Numbered from the stretch's first letter, positions 1-6,517 are shown. The stretch: DNA of 14,841 nucleotides from Draconibacterium sp. (GCA_030595485.1 JAUVDE010000037.1:1-14841), one strand, 5' to 3'. The notes: a model not told the origin generated them from the letters alone. Translations and numbers: made by a program.

Positions 1-282
1 CTTTTTTCCGAGTATGCCGCTAAGTACATCAACAAATGCCGATGCATCGGTATAAGCAGCATCGAGTGTGTTGTTGGCAAGTGTAGTTGCATCTTTATAA
101 GCTGCCATTGCTTCTTGTTGTTTTGCCTCTGCTGTATCGGCATCGCCCGATTTGGTTTTAATCGTATCTACGCGGTCGGTTGGGTCGTAGCCTTTGTCTT
201 TTAAGCGCTGTTCGTTTTGTAAAACCAATACAACTAATTGATTAATAAAATCGCGTTTTTTTGCTTCGGTAAGTCCTGCCAT
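1..282 (-). CDS. Small hypothetical protein, N-terminal part (runs off the window)
   Basis: An open minus-strand frame starts at the ATG whose first base is 282 and stays open for 94 codons to the window edge, so the C-terminus is missing. It begins MAGLTEAKKRDFINQ and continues as a charged, Ala- and Asp-rich, probably helical protein, with no signal peptide or membrane segment. A run of small and acidic residues (residues 45-70) suggests amphipathic or coiled-coil helices. The end of the visible part reads LSGILGKK. I do not recognise a domain and assign no function. The codons resemble those of the neighbouring genes and there are no stops, which supports a real gene. It is divergent from the histidine kinase gene at 623. 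No convincing Shine-Dalgarno or TAnnTTTG box lies directly upstream. Confidence 0.7.
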   Translation of the reverse strand, partial: MAGLTEAKKRDFINQLVVLVLQNEQRLKDKGYDPTDRVDTIKTKSGDADTAEAKQQEAMAAYKDATTLANNTLDAAYTDASAFVDVLSGILGKK

Positions 283-328
283 AATTTTTTTGTTTTAAAA
301 GGTTAATAATTAATTTGTTATCTACGTA

Positions 329-357
329 TACTTGCCGTTTGTTATTAACGGTAGGTA
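329..357 (+). other. Hairpin in the divergent intergenic region
   Basis: TACTTGCCGTT (329-339) pairs with AACGGTAGGTA (347-357) around a 7-base loop. It forms 11 continuous pairs, two of them G-U, if transcribed on the plus strand. On the minus strand those two pairs become A-C mismatches, so any RNA structure would favour the plus strand. There is no following T-run. The element could be a leader structure or an operator. The rest of 283-622 is AT-rich and holds no other gene I can support; the promoters of both flanking genes must lie here but none matches the consensus cleanly. A TCTACGTAT at 321-329 resembles the core of the 2362-2430 repeats. Confidence 0.35.
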
Positions 358-622
358 ATTTTATTATTCCAAAAAAACTTGTTGTGTATATGTGAACTGT
401 AAAGGGCAAAATAAAATATAATGATTTTTGAAATTTAATGGGCTATACTTATTATTCTACTAGCTAAGTTAGTGCATGTCCGTTTTATAAACAATACCCG
501 ATTGGTTAAATGCTCAAAAACATATTAACCTTCGGTGCAGAATTAGTTTATATCGTCCTCAATTACACATTTAATTCAATTTTGTTAGCTATTTTAGCCC
601 CTAAGGACAGAAATAATTTAAA

Positions 623-1411
623 GTGGGATCAGCTAACGCCGAAATAGTATTGGTATATTTTATAGGTACCGTGGGTATGTTATTACTTGCAGCGGGTATC
701 TTTTTCTTTTTTATAACTTATCAGAAAAGGCTTTTGCAAAAACAGCTTGAGTTGAATAAGGTGAAACAAGATCAGCAGGAAGAAATACTGAAAAATACTA
801 TTCAAGCACAAGAAAAGGAACGTAAACGTATTGCCCAGGATTTGCACGATGAGGTTGGCGCCATGCTTTCGGTTGTAAAACTAAATGTTGGTCGCATTGA
901 ACGAAAGTCGGAAGAGGAAAAGGCCAAGATACTGGCAGGCGAAACAAAAAGTTATTTAGACGATGTAATTACACAAGTTCGGCGTATATCGCGTGCTTTA
1001 TTGCCGCCATCTTTAGAAAAGCTGGGTTTGTTTTTTGCCTTGGAAGAGTTAGCCAATTGGGTAAATAAATCGGACGAGATAGCAATTGAGTGCTGGAAAG
1101 GTGGAGAGCAATTTCGTTTCGATAGTAATCAGGAGTTATCTATTTTTCGTGTGGTTCAAGAGCTTATGAATAATGCCATAAAACACTCGGGGGCTTCGCT
1201 TATAAAAATGAATGCACGGTTTGAAAAAAATACGCTGGCAGTTTCGCTAAGCGATAATGGCAAAGGTTTTAACCTGGAAGAAATGACCCGAACAGGTTTG
1301 GGTTTAAAAAATCTGGAAAGCCGAACCGAGTTGATTGGAGCCCGATTTAAAATGAAGTCGGAGGAAGGAAAAGGAACAACGGCTATTATTTATTTGAATA
1401 CAAATGATTAA
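623..1411 (+). CDS. Sensor histidine kinase, NarL-partner (HisKA_3) type
   Basis: This 262-residue membrane histidine kinase is the likely phosphodonor of the regulator encoded next to it. One N-terminal membrane helix (about residues 8-32, ending IFFFFITY) is followed by a charged coiled coil (33-70). The dimerisation/phosphoacceptor segment reads IAQDLHDEVG, with H75 as the probable phosphorylated His. The ATPase domain has an N-box ELMNNAIKH (180-188), a G1 box DNGKGF (211-216) and a G2 box GLGLKN (225-230). The HDEVG-type H-box and short ATPase domain are typical of kinases that pair with LuxR-type regulators. There is no periplasmic sensor domain, so the input is unknown. Translation appears to start at GTG 623, because a stop lies in frame at 614-616; an internal ATG at 677 (codon 19) would cut into the membrane helix. 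The 3' end overlaps the regulator gene by 8 bases. Confidence 0.92.
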   Translation: MGSANAEIVLVYFIGTVGMLLLAAGIFFFFITYQKRLLQKQLELNKVKQDQQEEILKNTIQAQEKERKRIAQDLHDEVGAMLSVVKLNVGRIERKSEEEKAKILAGETKSYLDDVITQVRRISRALLPPSLEKLGLFFALEELANWVNKSDEIAIECWKGGEQFRFDSNQELSIFRVVQELMNNAIKHSGASLIKMNARFEKNTLAVSLSDNGKGFNLEEMTRTGLGLKNLESRTELIGARFKMKSEEGKGTTAIIYLNTND

Positions 1412-2066
1412 GGACAAAATAAATATTGTTGTATGCGACGACCATAGGTTGTTTCGGAAAGGGATGAGCGCCTTGCTTTCCGACTTCGAACTTGTGGGAG
1501 AAATTTACGAAGCAGGCAATGGTGTGGAATTACTTCAGCTTCTGGAGCAATTGGATGAACTCCCCGAGCTTGTTCTTCTCGACATTAATATGCCTGAGAT
1601 GGATGGCGTTGAGGCCACCAAAAAGTTAAAAGAATTGTATCCCGAAATTCGGATTCTGATATTAAGCATGGAAGACGATTCGCAATTGGTTTCGCTTTTA
1701 GTGAACGAAGGAATTGATGGTTATTTGTTAAAGAATGCCGATCCCGATGAATTAGAGTTGGCCATTAAAATGATAATGAAGAACGATTTCTATTTTTCGA
1801 GTTCGTTAGCAGGTTTTATTTTACAGGCAGTTAAAACCAAAAATACCACAGCTAAGACCATTGAGAAATTAAATCTAACGGAACGTGAAGTTCAAATTAT
1901 ACAACTTACTTGCGAGGAATTAACCGCGGCTGAAATTGGCGATAAACTCTCGATAAGTGCAAGAACTGTTGAAGGTTATAAACGAAAATTTCTGAAAAAA
2001 ACCGGAACTAAGAATATGGCAGGCCTGGTGATTTTTGCTATTAAAAATGGGTTGTATCATTTGTAG
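1404..2066 (+). CDS. Response regulator, receiver plus LuxR-type HTH (NarL/FixJ family)
   Basis: This 220-residue transcription factor has an N-terminal receiver (about 6-125) and a C-terminal LuxR-type helix-turn-helix (about 157-218). The receiver keeps the acidic pair D12-D13, the phosphoacceptor D60 in LLDINMPEMDG, the switch residue S88 and the conserved K110. The HTH begins LTEREVQIIQL and contains the recognition helix region ISARTVEGYKRKF. The ATG sits inside the end of the kinase gene (ATGATTAA overlap at 1404-1411), so the two proteins are translationally coupled and almost surely a cognate pair. A hairpin terminator follows at 2098. The three palindromic repeats at 2362-2430 are possible binding sites by proximity only. 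Confidence 0.95.
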   Translation: MIKDKINIVVCDDHRLFRKGMSALLSDFELVGEIYEAGNGVELLQLLEQLDELPELVLLDINMPEMDGVEATKKLKELYPEIRILILSMEDDSQLVSLLVNEGIDGYLLKNADPDELELAIKMIMKNDFYFSSSLAGFILQAVKTKNTTAKTIEKLNLTEREVQIIQLTCEELTAAEIGDKLSISARTVEGYKRKFLKKTGTKNMAGLVIFAIKNGLYHL

Positions 2067-2097
2067 ACACTTCAAAATACTACTTTTTAAAAAGAAG

Positions 2098-2126
2098 AAA
2101 GGGGTACCTGTACAAGTACCCCTTTT
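2098..2126 (+). terminator. Terminator-like hairpin after the response regulator gene
   Basis: AAAGGGGTAC (2098-2107) pairs perfectly with GTACCCCTTT (2116-2125) around an 8-base loop. Only four T follow, so it is a modest intrinsic terminator, but it lies 32 bases past the stop codon of the kinase/regulator operon. The preceding A-rich stretch means it could also work on the other strand. Confidence 0.7.
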
Positions 2127-2162
2127 GGAAAATTCGTAAGCCTTATTTTTTATCGTCGTGTT

Positions 2163-2306
2163 TCAGGGAAGTGGGACAGTAATAAAAGTGGGACAGTTTG
2201 TGCTGAAATCCAGATAAATTTTAAATAAGGCATTATAAGCGTGCTTAAGTAATTCTCGTGAATGTGTGTTCGAAGAATATGCTTTTTGTTTTCGCTTAAT
2301 CACCAT
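2163..2306 (-). CDS. Possible small protein of 47 residues, unknown
   Basis: A minus-strand ATG at 2306 opens a 47-codon frame that ends with TGA at 2163. The protein begins MVIKRKQKAYSSNTHSRELL, is basic, and has no recognisable domain. A GGA-containing stretch (AAGGAAAC) lies about 9 bases before the ATG, which could act as a ribosome binding site. The three-copy palindromic repeat array sits 56-124 bases upstream, in promoter position for this frame. Against it, the 3' part runs through the AAGTGGGACAGT repeats, and a frame of this length can arise by chance. Treat it as a hypothesis. Confidence 0.25.
   Translation of the reverse strand: MVIKRKQKAYSSNTHSRELLKHAYNALFKIYLDFSTNCPTFITVPLP
2169..2197. 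repeat. Two direct copies of AAGTGGGACAGT
   Basis: The 12-mer AAGTGGGACAGT occurs at 2169-2180 and again at 2186-2197, a 17-base period. Read on the minus strand it begins TGTCCCACTT. Repeated terminal motifs with TG...CA tips are typical of IS21-family insertion sequence ends, so this may be a relic of such an end. No transposase gene is nearby, so the assignment is tentative. A 9-base inverted repeat, GCCTTATTT (2140-2148) and AAATAAGGC (2223-2231), brackets the pair. Confidence 0.5.
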
Positions 2307-2361
2307 CGAATTGTTTCCTTTTTTGTTTTACAAATTTCGGCAAGTTAAGTTAGATATGAAA

Positions 2362-2430
2362 GCGTAGTTTTACGTGAGTTTTATGCGTAGAACTACGTGA
2401 ATTGTATGTGTATTTCTACGTATTACAATT
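2362..2430. repeat. Three tandem 23-bp units with a CGTA-N4-TACG palindrome
   Basis: Three consecutive 23-base units start at 2362, 2385 and 2408. Units 1 and 2 match at 18 of 23 positions; unit 3 is degenerate outside its core. The cores are CGTAGTTTTACG, CGTAGAACTACG and TGTATTTCTACG, each an imperfect palindrome. A spacing of 23 bases is about two helical turns, so dimeric regulators could bind on the same DNA face. This layout suggests a regulatory site array rather than a simple microsatellite. It lies between convergent genes, about 56 bases upstream of a possible small minus-strand ORF. Confidence 0.6.
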
Positions 2431-2440
2431 TGAGGCACAC

Positions 2441-2472
2441 AAAAAAAGCCGTTCCCAAAAGGAAACGGCTTT
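2441..2472 (-). terminator. Intrinsic terminator of ppdK
   Basis: Read on the minus strand, AAAGCCGTTTCC pairs with GGGAACGGCTTT (one G-U pair) around a TTTT loop and is followed by further T residues (2441-2447 are all A on the plus strand). It begins 25 bases past the ppdK stop codon. The mispaired position is wobble-compatible only on the minus strand, which fits termination of ppdK. Confidence 0.9.
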
Positions 2473-2496
2473 CATTATATATAACTTCGAGATGTA

Positions 2497-5208
2497 TTAT
2501 CTGATGTTTGCTTGAGCAGCAGCAACACGTGCAATTGGTACACGGAAAGGAGAACATGAAACATAGTCTAATCCTGTTCTGTGGCAGAATTCTACTGAAG
2601 ATGGTTCACCACCATGCTCACCACAAATGCCTAATTTAATGTCAGGACGTGAAGAACGACCTCTGTCGACAGCAAATTTTACTAATTCACCGACACCTAC
2701 TTGGTCTAGTGCCAAAAATGGATCTTGTTTCAAGATGCCTTTTTCAATGTAAATTGGTAAGAATTTAGCAGCATCGTCACGCGAGTAACCAAATGTCATC
2801 TGAGTTAAGTCATTTGTTCCGAATGAGAAGAACTCAGCATGTTTAGCTACTTCGTTAGCCGTTAATGCAGCACGAGGAATTTCAATCATGGTACCTACCA
2901 TATAATCAACCTCAATTCCTTTTTCTGCCATAACATCTGCAGCAACAGAACGAATGATTTCTTCCTGAAGTTTAAATTCTTGAACAGTTCCAATAAGTGG
3001 AACCATAATTTCAGGTTTTGGGTCAAATCCTTCTTTCTTCAAATCACAAGTAGCCTCGATAATAGCACGAGCCTGTGTTTCAGTAATTTCAGGATAAGTG
3101 TTACCTAAACGACATCCACGGTGACCTAACATCGGGTTGAATTCGTGTAAAGCTTCTACTTTTTCGGTTACTTCTGCAAGAGGAACACCTAATTTCTCAG
3201 CCATTTCTTTTTGAGAATCAAGATCATTAGGAGTGAATTCGTGTAATGGTGGGTCAAGTAAACGAATGGTTACACCAAATCCGTCCATTGCTTTAAGAAT
3301 TCCGTAGAAGTCTTCGCGTTGAATTGGTAATAATTTTTTAAGTGCTTCTTTACGACCCGCAGTGTCTTCTGCAAGAATCATTTCACGCATTTTCCAAATA
3401 CGATCGCCTTCGAAGAACATGTGCTCGGTACGACAAAGACCAATACCTTTTGCTCCAAATTCACGTGCTGTTTCTGCGTCAGCAGGAGAATCAGCATTTG
3501 TACGAACGTACATGCGAGTGTTGTTCTCAGCCCATTGCATTACTTTCCCAAAATCACCATCTAAAGTAGCAGTAATTGTATCAACTTTACCCTCATAAAC
3601 TTCACCGGTAGTTCCGTTCAACGAGATGAAATCGCCTTCACCGTATTCTTTTCCGGCAATTTTTAATGAAGTCATTGAAACTGTAATTCCGGCAGCTGAT
3701 GAAACACAACATTTACCCATACCACGTGCAACAACTGCTGCATGCGAAGTCATACCACCACGTTCGGTTAGGATACCTTCAGCAGCGTACATTCCTGCTA
3801 AATCTTCAGGAGAAGTTTCGCGACGTACAAGAATTACTTTATTACCTGCTTCAGCAAGTTCAACAGCTCTGGCGGCTGTGAAAGCACATACTCCTGTAGC
3901 AGCACCCGGAGAAGCTGGTAAACCTTTACTTAATACAGTTGCTTTAGCAATTGCGGCTAAGTCGAAAACAGGGTGTAATAACTCATCAAGTTTATTAGGC
4001 TCCTGACGCATTAGTGCAGTTTTTTCATCAATCATACCTTCATCAAGCATGTCGACAGCCATTTTTACCATTGCCGCACCGGTACGTTTACCGTTACGAG
4101 TTTGCAACATCCAAAGTTTACCATCTTGAATGGTGAACTCCATGTCCTGCATGTCTTTGTAATGGTCTTCAAGCTTTTGCTGAATCTCATCCAATTCTTT
4201 GTAGACCTTTGGCATAGCTTCTTCCAACGATGGGAATTTAGCTTTACGGTTATCTTCCGAAGTTCCGTTGCGCTCAGCCCAACGACGAGAACCGATTAAC
4301 GTAATTTCCTGTGGTGTACGAACACCGGCAACAACATCTTCACCTTGTGCATTAATTAGGTATTCGCCATTAAATTGATCTTCACCAGTAGCTGCATCAC
4401 GAGAGAAGCATACGCCAGTACCAGAGTTATCGCCCATGTTACCATAAACCATAGCTTGTACGTTTACTGCTGTTCCCCATTCTTCAGAAATTTGTTCTTT
4501 TTGACGGTAAAGAATAGCACGCGGTGTATTCCATGAGTCGAATACGGCACATACTGAACCCCATAACTGATCCCATGGGTTAGTTGGAAATTCTCTACCA
4601 GCTTTATCTTTTACAATCGCTTTAAATTCCTCAACAATAGCTTTTAGGTTTTCTGCAGTAATTTCTGCATCAATTTTATAGCCATTCTCTTCTTTAATAC
4701 GATCCATTACTTCCTCAAATGGGTCGTATTCGCCTTCTTCAGCTTCAACTCCCATTACCACGTTGCCATACATTTGAATAAATCGACGGTATGAATCGTA
4801 TGCAAACTGTTCGTTACCTGATTTTTCAGCTAAAATTTTAACTGCGTCGTCATTCATTCCTAGGTTAAGTACGGTGTTCATCATACCCGGCATAGAAACA
4901 CGAGCTCCTGAACGTACTGAAAGCATTAAAGGAAAAGCCTCGCCTTTTGTGCCAAATTTGGCATTCATAGCCACTTCAGTATCTGTAACCGCTTTTTCTA
5001 CTTCGGCTTTCAACATTTCAATTACTGCATCCTGTCCAAGTTTGTTGTATGCAGTACAAACTTCAGTTGTGATTGTAAATCCGGCAGGAACCGGTACTCC
5101 AATCAAATTCATTTCAGCAAGGTTTGCACCTTTACCTCCAAGGAGGTTTTTCATGTCTGCTTTACCTTCTGCACTACCTGCTCCGAAAGTATATACATGC
5201 TTTGTCAT
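2497..5208 (-). CDS. ppdK: Pyruvate, phosphate dikinase
   Basis: This cytoplasmic enzyme reversibly converts pyruvate, ATP and phosphate to PEP, AMP and pyrophosphate. It has 903 residues, slightly longer than the ~875 of typical bacterial PPDKs. The N-terminal ATP-grasp domain starts with LLGGKGANLAEM (22-33) and contains SVRSGARVSMPGMM (97-110). The swivelling phosphohistidine domain has TERGGMTSHAAVVARG, with H489 as the carrier His. The C-terminal pyruvate/PEP barrel ends with GICGEHGGEP, where C862 is the expected catalytic acid/base Cys. All key residues are present. It stands alone: convergent with the response regulator and followed by its own terminator. Its promoter should lie in 5209-5300; a TACTTTAG (one mismatch from TAnnTTTG) on the minus strand near 5268 is only suggestive. 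In anaerobic Bacteroidota it probably works in PPi-linked glycolysis and PEP supply. Confidence 0.98.
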   Translation of the reverse strand: MTKHVYTFGAGSAEGKADMKNLLGGKGANLAEMNLIGVPVPAGFTITTEVCTAYNKLGQDAVIEMLKAEVEKAVTDTEVAMNAKFGTKGEAFPLMLSVRSGARVSMPGMMNTVLNLGMNDDAVKILAEKSGNEQFAYDSYRRFIQMYGNVVMGVEAEEGEYDPFEEVMDRIKEENGYKIDAEITAENLKAIVEEFKAIVKDKAGREFPTNPWDQLWGSVCAVFDSWNTPRAILYRQKEQISEEWGTAVNVQAMVYGNMGDNSGTGVCFSRDAATGEDQFNGEYLINAQGEDVVAGVRTPQEITLIGSRRWAERNGTSEDNRKAKFPSLEEAMPKVYKELDEIQQKLEDHYKDMQDMEFTIQDGKLWMLQTRNGKRTGAAMVKMAVDMLDEGMIDEKTALMRQEPNKLDELLHPVFDLAAIAKATVLSKGLPASPGAATGVCAFTAARAVELAEAGNKVILVRRETSPEDLAGMYAAEGILTERGGMTSHAAVVARGMGKCCVSSAAGITVSMTSLKIAGKEYGEGDFISLNGTTGEVYEGKVDTITATLDGDFGKVMQWAENNTRMYVRTNADSPADAETAREFGAKGIGLCRTEHMFFEGDRIWKMREMILAEDTAGRKEALKKLLPIQREDFYGILKAMDGFGVTIRLLDPPLHEFTPNDLDSQKEMAEKLGVPLAEVTEKVEALHEFNPMLGHRGCRLGNTYPEITETQARAIIEATCDLKKEGFDPKPEIMVPLIGTVQEFKLQEEIIRSVAADVMAEKGIEVDYMVGTMIEIPRAALTANEVAKHAEFFSFGTNDLTQMTFGYSRDDAAKFLPIYIEKGILKQDPFLALDQVGVGELVKFAVDRGRSSRPDIKLGICGEHGGEPSSVEFCHRTGLDYVSCSPFRVPIARVAAAQANIR

Positions 5209-5504
5209 AAAATTGTATTTTTTAGTTATAATATTAGAATATATTTTCTCTTGAAAAACGGGTCGCTAAAGTAGTTTTATTTTTTCAAAATTGAAAGCTT
5301 TTAGAATCATAAACTCCTGTTTGATAGCGTTAAATAATGTTATATTTAAATAGCGAACTAACTGCATGTTTTGTGTGTTTTCGTTCAGTTTTATTGGAAC
5401 AAAACTATCGAATTTTGAGGTCAATTGTTCTAGCCTGTTTTACTTCTTTGGAAAGATGCTCTAGAGATTTTTTTCAAACATTAAGAACCTAATTATTTTT
5501 TAGA

Positions 5505-5524
5505 CCAATTATGGTATTAATTGG
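5505..5524. repeat. Inverted repeat CCAATTA-N6-TAATTGG
   Basis: CCAATTA (5505-5511) and TAATTGG (5518-5524) form a perfect 7-base inverted repeat with a 6-base spacer, ending 15 bases before the conserved upstream block of the first small RNA unit. It could be an operator for that unit. It is absent from the same place before the second copy. Nothing else is recognised between 5209 and 5540 apart from the presumed ppdK promoter region. Confidence 0.35.
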
Positions 5525-5539
5525 CTGGAAACTAACTCT

Positions 5540-5593
5540 TAACATTCTTTAACTTCCGTAAATACGCGTTAACTAAATTCTGCCGTATTTTTG
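5540..5593 (+). promoter_or_regulatory. Promoter of small RNA copy 1
   Basis: TATTTTTG at 5586-5593 is a perfect match to the Bacteroidota -7 box TAnnTTTG. Upstream is an AT-rich block starting TAACATTCTTTAACTTCC with TTAAC repeated around 5539, 5549 and 5569 (GTTAAC), in place of a plain TTG -33 box. The same block recurs 235 bases downstream in copy 2, with seven differences in 60 bases; none hits a specified position of the -7 box. Confidence 0.75.
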
Positions 5594-5597
5594 TAGC

Positions 5598-5686
5598 ATA
5601 GAATTTGAATAGTTTAAGTGTTTTTTCATAGAAAATAGATTTGGTTAGTTTAGGAAACAGAGATGGTGGTTCGTCTCTGTTTTTTT
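5598..5686 (+). ncRNA. Putative small RNA, copy 1 of a duplicated gene
   Basis: This predicted transcript of about 90 bases starts 4-6 bases after the -7 box and ends in a strong intrinsic terminator. It contains no plausible protein gene. The body carries CATAGAAAATAGATTTGG (5627-5644), with a small TTTTC-ATA-GAAAA hairpin. The terminator stem AAACAGAGATG/CGTCTCTGTTT (5655-5665 with 5672-5682) closes a GTGGTT loop and is followed by a T-run to 5686. The evidence for a real gene is that promoter, body and terminator are all repeated at 5833-5920, and the transcribed part is identical apart from one T in a T-run. The start base is inferred. I do not assign it to a known RNA family. Confidence 0.75.
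5655..5686 (+). terminator. Intrinsic terminator of small RNA copy 1
   Basis: An 11-pair stem (AAACAGAGATG with CGTCTCTGTTT, one U-G pair) and a 6-base loop, followed by an unbroken T-run to 5686. It is one of the best terminators in the window, although no protein gene precedes it on this strand. Confidence 0.9.
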
Positions 5687-5708
5687 GTGCCCTAAAGTGA
5701 ATGGAAAT

Positions 5709-5729
5709 TTCTCATATGATTTATGAGAA
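5709..5729. repeat. Inverted repeat TTCTCATA-N5-TATGAGAA between the two small RNA units
   Basis: A perfect 8-base inverted repeat with a 5-base loop in the 78-base spacer between the duplicated units. It lacks a T-run, so it is not a standard terminator. It may be an operator or an RNA hairpin. Confidence 0.45.
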
Positions 5730-5774
5730 CTAGGGACTTACTGTGTTTTAGCTTTGGAGAGGAATATCAGATAA

Positions 5775-5828
5775 TAACATTCTTTAACTTCCTTAAATAC
5801 GTGTTAACTAAAATACGCTGTATATTTG
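5775..5828 (+). promoter_or_regulatory. Promoter of small RNA copy 2
   Basis: TATATTTG at 5821-5828 is again a perfect TAnnTTTG box. The upstream block TAACATTCTTTAACTTCC and the GTTAAC element recur at exactly the same distances as in copy 1. The sequence has drifted more here than in the transcribed part, which fits promoter positions under looser constraint. Confidence 0.75.
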
Positions 5829-5832
5829 TAGC

Positions 5833-5920
5833 ATAGAATTTGAATAGTTTAAGTGTTTTTCATAGAAAATAGATTTGGTTAGTTTAGGAAACAGAGATGG
5901 TGGTTCGTCTCTGTTTTTTT
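5833..5920 (+). ncRNA. Putative small RNA, copy 2 of a duplicated gene
   Basis: This second copy of the 5598-5686 transcript differs only by one T fewer in the run before CATAGAAAAT (5 versus 6). The terminator stem (5889-5899 with 5906-5916) and T-run are the same. The copy is a direct repeat with a 78-base unrelated spacer, and similarity ends shortly after the terminator (TGCCTTAAA). It points toward the convergent HPt gene ending at 6035, with no open reading frame between. Two promoters and two terminators imply two independent transcripts. The function is unknown. Confidence 0.75.
5889..5920 (+). terminator. Intrinsic terminator of small RNA copy 2
   Basis: Same stem, loop and T-run as copy 1; the T-run covers 5914-5920. 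The 5931-6034 stretch after it holds only a weak AT-rich inverted repeat (ATTCAA/TTGAAT, 6016-6035) at the end of the HPt gene. Confidence 0.9.
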
Positions 5921-6034
5921 ATGCCTTAAACTTTGCAAAATCAAATGGTGAAACTTCTACAATGTCTTTTCGGATAGGCATATTTAACCCAAACTAAATA
6001 ACAGGCCATAAATACATTCAAATAAATAATTGAA

Positions 6035-6388
6035 TTAGATGGATTGTTTCACCTCCTCCAGTTCAGGAATTGCAGCTGCAAGGAGGGATAAGACCTTTGT
6101 CAATAGTTCTGGCAAAAATTCAGTTTCATTGGCCTCGGCATGTATTTGAATGTCTTTAAGCAGATTTCCGGCTTTATCCATTCCAAAAGTAAGTGCCGAC
6201 GACTTTGCCGTATGAGCTTCACGCGCCAACTTGTCCCAGTTTTTTTCATCAAAAAAAGTCTTCATGTTGGAAATAAATTCGGGAATTTGCTCTAAAAAGA
6301 TATCAATTAATTCTTTTTTGAATTCCAGATCTCCGTCTGAAATTTCGTCAATTTGCTGTATATTAATGTATTCAAGCCGTTTGTTCAT
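6035..6388 (-). CDS. Orphan HPt (histidine phosphotransfer) domain protein
   Basis: This 117-residue cytoplasmic protein is a single HPt four-helix domain, which relays phosphoryl groups between a hybrid kinase and a response regulator. The signature AHTAKSSALTFG carries the phosphorylatable H59, with K62 and G69 at the conserved following positions. The start is the ATG at 6388 (MNKRLEYINIQQIDE). The frame continues upstream to an ATG at 6433, but the 15 extra residues are hydrophobic, non-conserved in style and overlap the promoter zone, so I prefer the short form. No kinase or regulator is adjacent, so its partner must be encoded elsewhere. It is divergent from gcvT and convergent with the small RNA genes. 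Confidence 0.88.
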   Translation of the reverse strand: MNKRLEYINIQQIDEISDGDLEFKKELIDIFLEQIPEFISNMKTFFDEKNWDKLAREAHTAKSSALTFGMDKAGNLLKDIQIHAEANETEFLPELLTKVLSLLAAAIPELEEVKQSI

Positions 6389-6465
6389 ATTCCTACTTAT
6401 CAATGCGATGCAAATTAATAAAAGATTTGGCAAAGCATTTTGTTCATTCTCTGATAAAATTCATA

Positions 6466-6494
6466 TTTGTATAGTATTTGAATCCATAGTTTTG
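6466..6494 (+). promoter_or_regulatory. Promoter of gcvT
   Basis: TAGTTTTG (6487-6494) is a perfect TAnnTTTG -7 box. TTTG at 6466-6469 lies 17 bases before it, matching the Bacteroidota -33 (TTG) spacing. The predicted start of transcription is near 6500, leaving a leader of under 20 bases before the ATG at 6518. Confidence 0.7.
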
Positions 6495-6517
6495 CGTTAA
6501 CTATTTCTGAAATTATT

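Noticed and set aside
2098..2126. GTAC-rich palindrome as a protein-binding operator
   Set aside because: Its position just after the regulator stop codon, the stem strength and the flanking A and T stretches fit a terminator better.
4874..5254. 126-codon plus-strand ORF opposite the 5' part of ppdK
   Set aside because: It is fully explained as the antisense shadow of a strongly conserved ppdK frame; the same holds for the frames at 3342-4006 and 4102-4299.
6389..6433. Extended start of the HPt protein (15 extra residues from ATG 6433)
   Set aside because: The extra residues (MPNLLLICIALISRN) do not belong to the HPt fold and would make a lone hydrophobic stub too short for a proper signal peptide; the inner ATG fits better.
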